DNA from: a virus
Virus record (IMG/VR): IMGVR_UViG_3300004448_000217
Location: 1 to 43,228 of that record
Length of the DNA stretch: 43,228 bases
Reading direction: 5' to 3' (one strand)
The position numbers and the translations under genes are program-made. Shown here piece after piece: positions 40,462-43,228 of this stretch; positions within the stretch are counted from its first letter, which is position 1; each line of letters starts with the position of its first letter. The notes under the pieces are model-generated. The model was not told the DNA's origin and did no database searches. It saw only the letters and a list, made by a program, of their open reading frames with translations.

Positions 40462-41030
40462 TGGCAAATATAAGTTTATACGAATTAGATTCTACGATAC
40501 ACCTAAGTGACAAGGTTATTGGTACAGACGGTACAACAGGAGAGGACCAGGGAAAAACTAAAAACTTCTCTGTTTCCGCTCTAAAGAACTTTATAGCTAG
40601 CACTAGTGTAGTTCAAACTCAAGTTGATTTAGACCAAGACGATATACTTAGTTTGAATAACCAAGGTTCTGTAGAATTAATACCTGCTCCTGGAGAAGGA
40701 AAAGTAATAGTAGTAGAGGCGTGTGCTTATCACTCTCCTGAACCTACTGTTGGAACTGGTTTTTCTATTAGTGCAGTTATACAGCCAAAACTTGGAATTA
40801 TGGTTGAAGGAGCACCAAGCGAGTTCTGTAGGATTCCAGATTTTATTGCTAATGGCTTCGGAGAGCATTATTTTTATGATATTGCTAAAGATGTTCAGTT
40901 TAATAACACGGGACCAAATAGTGCACTGATACTAAAAGGAGGTCCTGATTTAGTTATTACAAACCCCAATCCACCAACTGAGTTTGAAGTAAAAGTAATT
41001 ATTTTTTACAGAATATTAGAATTCGTATAA
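40461..41030 (+). CDS. Fibre- or decoration-type virion protein (189 aa)
   Basis: The N-terminus MANISLYELDSTIHLSDKVI, then GTDGTTGEDQGKTKNFSVSA, looks like the adaptor region of phage head or tail fibres. The rest (residues 55-189) is beta-rich (VELIPAPGEGKVIVVEACAY, EFEVKVIIFYRILEF), consistent with a jelly-roll-like trimer. It is the only large beta protein among the small basic ones. The likely role is a head fibre or side fibre. The identification is from overall look and not from a search. Confidence 0.6.
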   Translation: MANISLYELDSTIHLSDKVIGTDGTTGEDQGKTKNFSVSALKNFIASTSVVQTQVDLDQDDILSLNNQGSVELIPAPGEGKVIVVEACAYHSPEPTVGTGFSISAVIQPKLGIMVEGAPSEFCRIPDFIANGFGEHYFYDIAKDVQFNNTGPNSALILKGGPDLVITNPNPPTEFEVKVIIFYRILEFV

Positions 41031-41032
41031 TT

Positions 41033-41323
41033 ATGGCAGATAAAAGTAAAATGTCTTGTAATAAGCCAAAGAAATCAGATAGAGCTGGAAAGAAGAAAAT
41101 GGTCAAGGCGTGCTCAGGAGGAAAAGAAAAGCTTATTCATTTTGGCGCAAAAGGATATGGACACAACTATTCGGCTGCTGCAAGGAAATCATTTAAAGCA
41201 AGACATAAATGTTCAAGTGCTACAAATAAATTAACTGCTCGTTATTGGGCTTGTAAAAATTTGTGGGCAGGTAAAGGCGGAAGTACCAAATCTTCTCCAA
41301 AATCAAAAAGAGGTAAATACTAA
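41033..41323 (+). CDS. Small Cys/Lys-rich conserved phage protein (96 aa)
   Basis: LIHFGAKGYGHNYSAAARKS, then FKARHKCSSATNKLTARYWA and CKNLWAGKGG. I recall the FGAxGYxxY ... SFxARHxCxxAxxKxTARYWACxxLW pattern from short proteins of large phages and algal viruses. Several Cys and aromatic positions suggest a compact fold, possibly metal-bound, with a basic tail (SSPKSKRGKY). Role unknown. Confidence 0.7.
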   Translation: MADKSKMSCNKPKKSDRAGKKKMVKACSGGKEKLIHFGAKGYGHNYSAAARKSFKARHKCSSATNKLTARYWACKNLWAGKGGSTKSSPKSKRGKY

Positions 41324-41336
41324 AAAATATATAATC

Positions 41337-42014
41337 ATGCCAGATAAAAAGAAAAAAATAACAAATGAATCTGCTAGTTCTAAAGTACAGAGCTATCTAT
41401 CTAACACCAAAACAACGTTTACAAAGAGTGATACAAAAAAGTATCCTTATTTGGGTAGTCAGTTTCAGTTTGATTCTAAAGTATTCAACCCAATGAGAAA
41501 CCAAGGACCAACACAAAGAGGGTACAAATACTCTACAAGCGATGCCACAGGAACTCCAAGGGTTGGTTCTGAAACACACTACAATGAGGCTAAATACAAA
41601 CAAGACAAATCTTTAAAAGGATATTTTGGGGGTAACAAGGCTCAAAAAAAATCTGCAGAAAAAGGAGCTAAAAGAGCAGCTTCAATTTCATCAAGCATGA
41701 TTAAAGGCATGTATAATGCATCTAAGCTCCTGGCAAAAGGTAACGAGAGTGCAGCAGACGACTTAGCTCATGCAACAAGAACGGCGGCTTTTAACCAGCA
41801 AAGTAGAGGAGGTTTTGGGGCTTCTGAGGTTTCTCGTAGACAATATAGAAATATACAAAGTATATCAAACGCCTACTATAGCCCAAGAATACAACAACAG
41901 CTACAAAATATGAAAAAAGGAGTAGAGCCTTCTAAGATTGATATAAAGTCTAATATTGACCCTAAAGAAATAAACGCTAGTTTAAGAAGTTTAACATCTA
42001 GAAAGAAAAAGTAA
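41337..42014 (+). CDS. Basic structural-like protein (225 aa)
   Basis: The family is not recognised. Low-complexity polar N-terminal 110 residues (SSKVQSYLSNTKTTFTKSDT; KYSTSDATGTPRVGSETHY) are followed by a helical basic domain (SAEKGAKRAASISSSMIKGM; RGGFGASEVSRRQYRNIQSI) and a Lys/Arg end (RSLTSRKKK). The helical region resembles small internal virion proteins. It lies among the small basic genes, 13 bases after the previous one. Confidence 0.65.
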   Translation: MPDKKKKITNESASSKVQSYLSNTKTTFTKSDTKKYPYLGSQFQFDSKVFNPMRNQGPTQRGYKYSTSDATGTPRVGSETHYNEAKYKQDKSLKGYFGGNKAQKKSAEKGAKRAASISSSMIKGMYNASKLLAKGNESAADDLAHATRTAAFNQQSRGGFGASEVSRRQYRNIQSISNAYYSPRIQQQLQNMKKGVEPSKIDIKSNIDPKEINASLRSLTSRKKK

Positions 42015-42015
42015 T

Positions 42016-42459
42016 ATGTCAGAAAAAAAACCTCTTATTGGTAAAGGCGTTTTCTTTGTCCCTAAAATTGAAAACGACAAACAGAAAAGAGAAAACATTC
42101 GAAATGTCCGAAGGTCAAGAAGAAGTGCGTTGAAGAATGCGAGTACAAAAGAAGAAAAAAAAGCTATTAGGGAAGAGGCTCGTCAAAATATAAGAACCGA
42201 GAGGGGTGGCGTTTCTCAGGTAAGAGAGATTTTTACAGATGTAAAAGATTTTAGTGACCAAATAAATCAGCTTAAATCTAATATTCAAGGAACAACAGTT
42301 GGTAGAGTTACTAATTTAGCAAAAAACTTAATAGGGCATATCTCGTCTGGAAATTTCCAAGCTATTGCTGGAGATATTGGAACAGGGGTTGCAATTGCTA
42401 AACGCCTAAAAAACACGCCAGGAGCTATAAAAAAACAAACAAAAAATAATTGTAATTAA
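42016..42459 (+). CDS. Basic helical hypothetical protein (147 aa)
   Basis: N-terminal 75 residues are strongly charged helix (KIENDKQKRENIRNVRRSRR, SALKNASTKEEKKAIREEAR). Residues 80-135 are more hydrophobic (VTNLAKNLIGHISSGNFQAI, AGDIGTGVAIAKRL). It resembles other DNA-binding or membrane-active virion proteins of the run, but the family is not recognised. Starts 1 base after the preceding stop. Confidence 0.65.
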   Translation: MSEKKPLIGKGVFFVPKIENDKQKRENIRNVRRSRRSALKNASTKEEKKAIREEARQNIRTERGGVSQVREIFTDVKDFSDQINQLKSNIQGTTVGRVTNLAKNLIGHISSGNFQAIAGDIGTGVAIAKRLKNTPGAIKKQTKNNCN

Positions 42460-42460
42460 A

Positions 42461-42601
42461 ATGGGAAAATTTTTAGTAAAATTAGGATTAAAAATACAGG
42501 CGCTTTGGTGTAAATTTCAGTGCAAGTGGAACTGGTTAGTTTCAAAAATTATGTTTAATACAGATTCGTGTCCAAATAAACTTTGTACTTGTAAAAAATA
42601 A
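42461..42601 (+). CDS. Small Cys/Trp-containing protein (46 aa)
   Basis: MGKFLVKLGLKIQALWCKFQ, then CKWNWLVSKIMFNTDSCPNK and LCTCKK. An amphipathic N-terminal helix with two Trp precedes a CPNKLCTC end. The protein fits exactly between the 147-aa and 51-aa genes, supporting reality. Membrane association is possible. Confidence 0.55.
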   Translation: MGKFLVKLGLKIQALWCKFQCKWNWLVSKIMFNTDSCPNKLCTCKK

Positions 42602-42605
42602 TATT

Positions 42606-42761
42606 ATGAAATCAAGAGGATTAGGAGATAGTGTAGAAAAATTAACAAAGGCAACTGGAATTAAAAAAGTTGTTGACTCCGTGAGTAAAGCTACAGGCAA
42701 GCCTTGTGGGTGTGGAGAAAGAAGAGATACGTTAAATAGAATGTTCCCATACAAGAAATAA
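42606..42761 (+). CDS. Small conserved phage protein with CGCGERR motif (51 aa)
   Basis: MKSRGLGDSVEKLTKATGIK, then KVVDSVSKATGKPCGCGERR and DTLNRMFPYKK. The GLGDxxEKxTKATGIKKxVD ... CGCxxRxxxLN pattern is common in phages of marine bacteria, as I recall. The Cys-Gly-Cys could bind metal. It overlaps the next gene by one base (TAATG). Confidence 0.7.
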   Translation: MKSRGLGDSVEKLTKATGIKKVVDSVSKATGKPCGCGERRDTLNRMFPYKK

Positions 42762-43006
42762 TGTTAAGTAGAACGGCAAAATATTATCGTGATAATCCTG
42801 AAGCTAGAAAAAAGCATAGGAAAACCTCAGCGAAGGCTCAAAAGAAAAAAGAAGCTGTTCGCAAAAGAGTAGAATGTAATTTATTTAATAGAAAAAACAA
42901 AAAATCAAAAAAAGGAGATAAATTAGATTGCTCACACAAAAGCGGACGTTTAGTTCTGGAGTCACAGAAGAAGAACAGAGCTAGAGGTGGCGGAAAAAAA
43001 AGATAA
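42761..43006 (+). CDS. Small basic conserved phage protein (81 aa)
   Basis: AKYYRDNPEARKKHRKTSAK, then RVECNLFNRKNKKSKKGDKL and DCSHKSGRLVLESQKKNRAR. The pattern YxDNPEAxxKK ... R-V-E-x-N-x-x-NR-x-GxKGDxxDxSHxxG ... NRARxG is recurrent in marine phages, as I recall. It is not an HNH nuclease that I can support, since the second His is missing. It overlaps the holin-like gene by one base. Confidence 0.7.
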   Translation: MLSRTAKYYRDNPEARKKHRKTSAKAQKKKEAVRKRVECNLFNRKNKKSKKGDKLDCSHKSGRLVLESQKKNRARGGGKKR

Positions 43007-43188
43007 TGAATTTGGATAGCAAAATATCATTTGTAGCAGGATACATCTTTACAGCTGTATCGTCAATAAGCATCTTAGGATTAGTTCAAGCTGCATTAAT
43101 TGGTTTAATTGGTGGTTTTTTTGGGCTTTTAGGAAAAGAGCTCTATTACGGACTTAAGGGTAAGATTAAAAATGAGAAAAATAAATAA
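43006..43188 (+). CDS. Holin-like small membrane protein (60 aa)
   Basis: Two hydrophobic segments, residues about 8-30 (FVAGYIFTAVSSISILGLVQ) and 30-47 (AALIGLIGGFFGLLGKELYY), separated by a short turn. The C-terminus is short and charged (KGKIKNEKNK). It overlaps the start of the amidase gene by 17 bases. Small two-segment proteins next to an endolysin are usually holins, which open the inner membrane at lysis. The call is by context and topology. Confidence 0.7.
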   Translation: MNLDSKISFVAGYIFTAVSSISILGLVQAALIGLIGGFFGLLGKELYYGLKGKIKNEKNK

Positions 43189-43228
43189 AATAATAATTCA
43201 TTGCTCTGCAACACCCGAAGGAAGGGAT
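43172..43228 (+). CDS. N-acetylmuramoyl-L-alanine amidase, N-terminal 19 aa (3' end outside window)
   Basis: MRKINKIIIHCSATPEGRD. The IIIHCSATP strand with the zinc-binding His is the start of the Amidase_2 / T7-lysozyme-type domain (compare VIHCSAT in T7 lysozyme). The gene runs out of the window at 43228. It overlaps the holin-like gene, forming a lysis pair. The enzyme cleaves the amide bond between muramic acid and the peptide stem. Confidence 0.9.
   Translation, partial: MRKINKIIIHCSATPEGRD

Noticed and set aside
42761-43006. 81-aa basic protein as an HNH endonuclease
   Set aside because: A single DCSH segment is present but the second metal His and the Cys pairs of HNH domains are missing.

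Overview
The window is a piece of a double-stranded DNA phage genome. It is cut inside a gene at both ends: the major-capsid-like gene at base 1 and an amidase gene at base 43228. The host is most likely a marine member of the Bacteroidota (Flavobacteriia). The DNA is A+T-rich, starts mostly lack Shine-Dalgarno sites, and several start regions carry the Bacteroidota -7 element TAnnTTTG. The head-tail joining proteins and the giant stabilisation/muzzle-like protein resemble those of crAss-like and Cellulophaga podoviruses, so a short-tailed virion is inferred. Terminase, portal and DNA polymerase genes are not in the window. No integrase is visible.

Layout. (1) 1-18089, + strand: virion block with the end of the capsid gene, a 258-aa protein, two ring/tail-tube-type proteins, a 1755-aa stabilisation/muzzle-like protein with Ig-like and VWA-like C-terminal domains, and internal-virion-type proteins of 187, 678 and 2176 aa. 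(2) 18086-34853, - strand: about 30 mostly overlapping early/replication genes. These include a DnaA-domain-IV protein, an O-like initiator, a primase-helicase, an SSB, a PD-(D/E)XK exonuclease, further nucleases, a metallophosphoesterase, a MazG-like hydrolase, an M20-like peptidase with a zinc ribbon, and a tRNA-Glu. (3) 34854-35685: an 832-base gene-free region, G+C-richer than its surroundings, that folds into many nested helices and looks like a large structured RNA on the + strand. (4) 35686-38998, + strand: small membrane proteins, an 11-bp repeat array, then groEL followed by groES in reversed order, and an HTH protein. (5) 38973-39452: a lone - strand winged-helix gene. (6) 39524-43228, + strand: a run of very small Lys-rich proteins with one fibre-like protein, then a holin-like protein and the start of an amidase.

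How it works together (inference). The - strand block takes over replication: DnaA-like and O-like proteins load the primase-helicase, SSB and exonuclease support recombination, and MazG and nucleases handle nucleotides and DNA. The + strand blocks build virions, with a phage chaperonin pair probably folding capsid or other large virion proteins, and lysis genes at the right end.

Most notable signals: the candidate ornate RNA at 34.87-35.43 kb; a 9-mer (TGATTGTGA) found 16 times on the + strand and not seen on the other strand; 11-bp iterons inside the initiator gene, as in lambda ori, with a second cluster before groEL; a separate 14-bp repeat array at 29.35-29.44 kb; and the reversed, overlapping groEL-groES pair.
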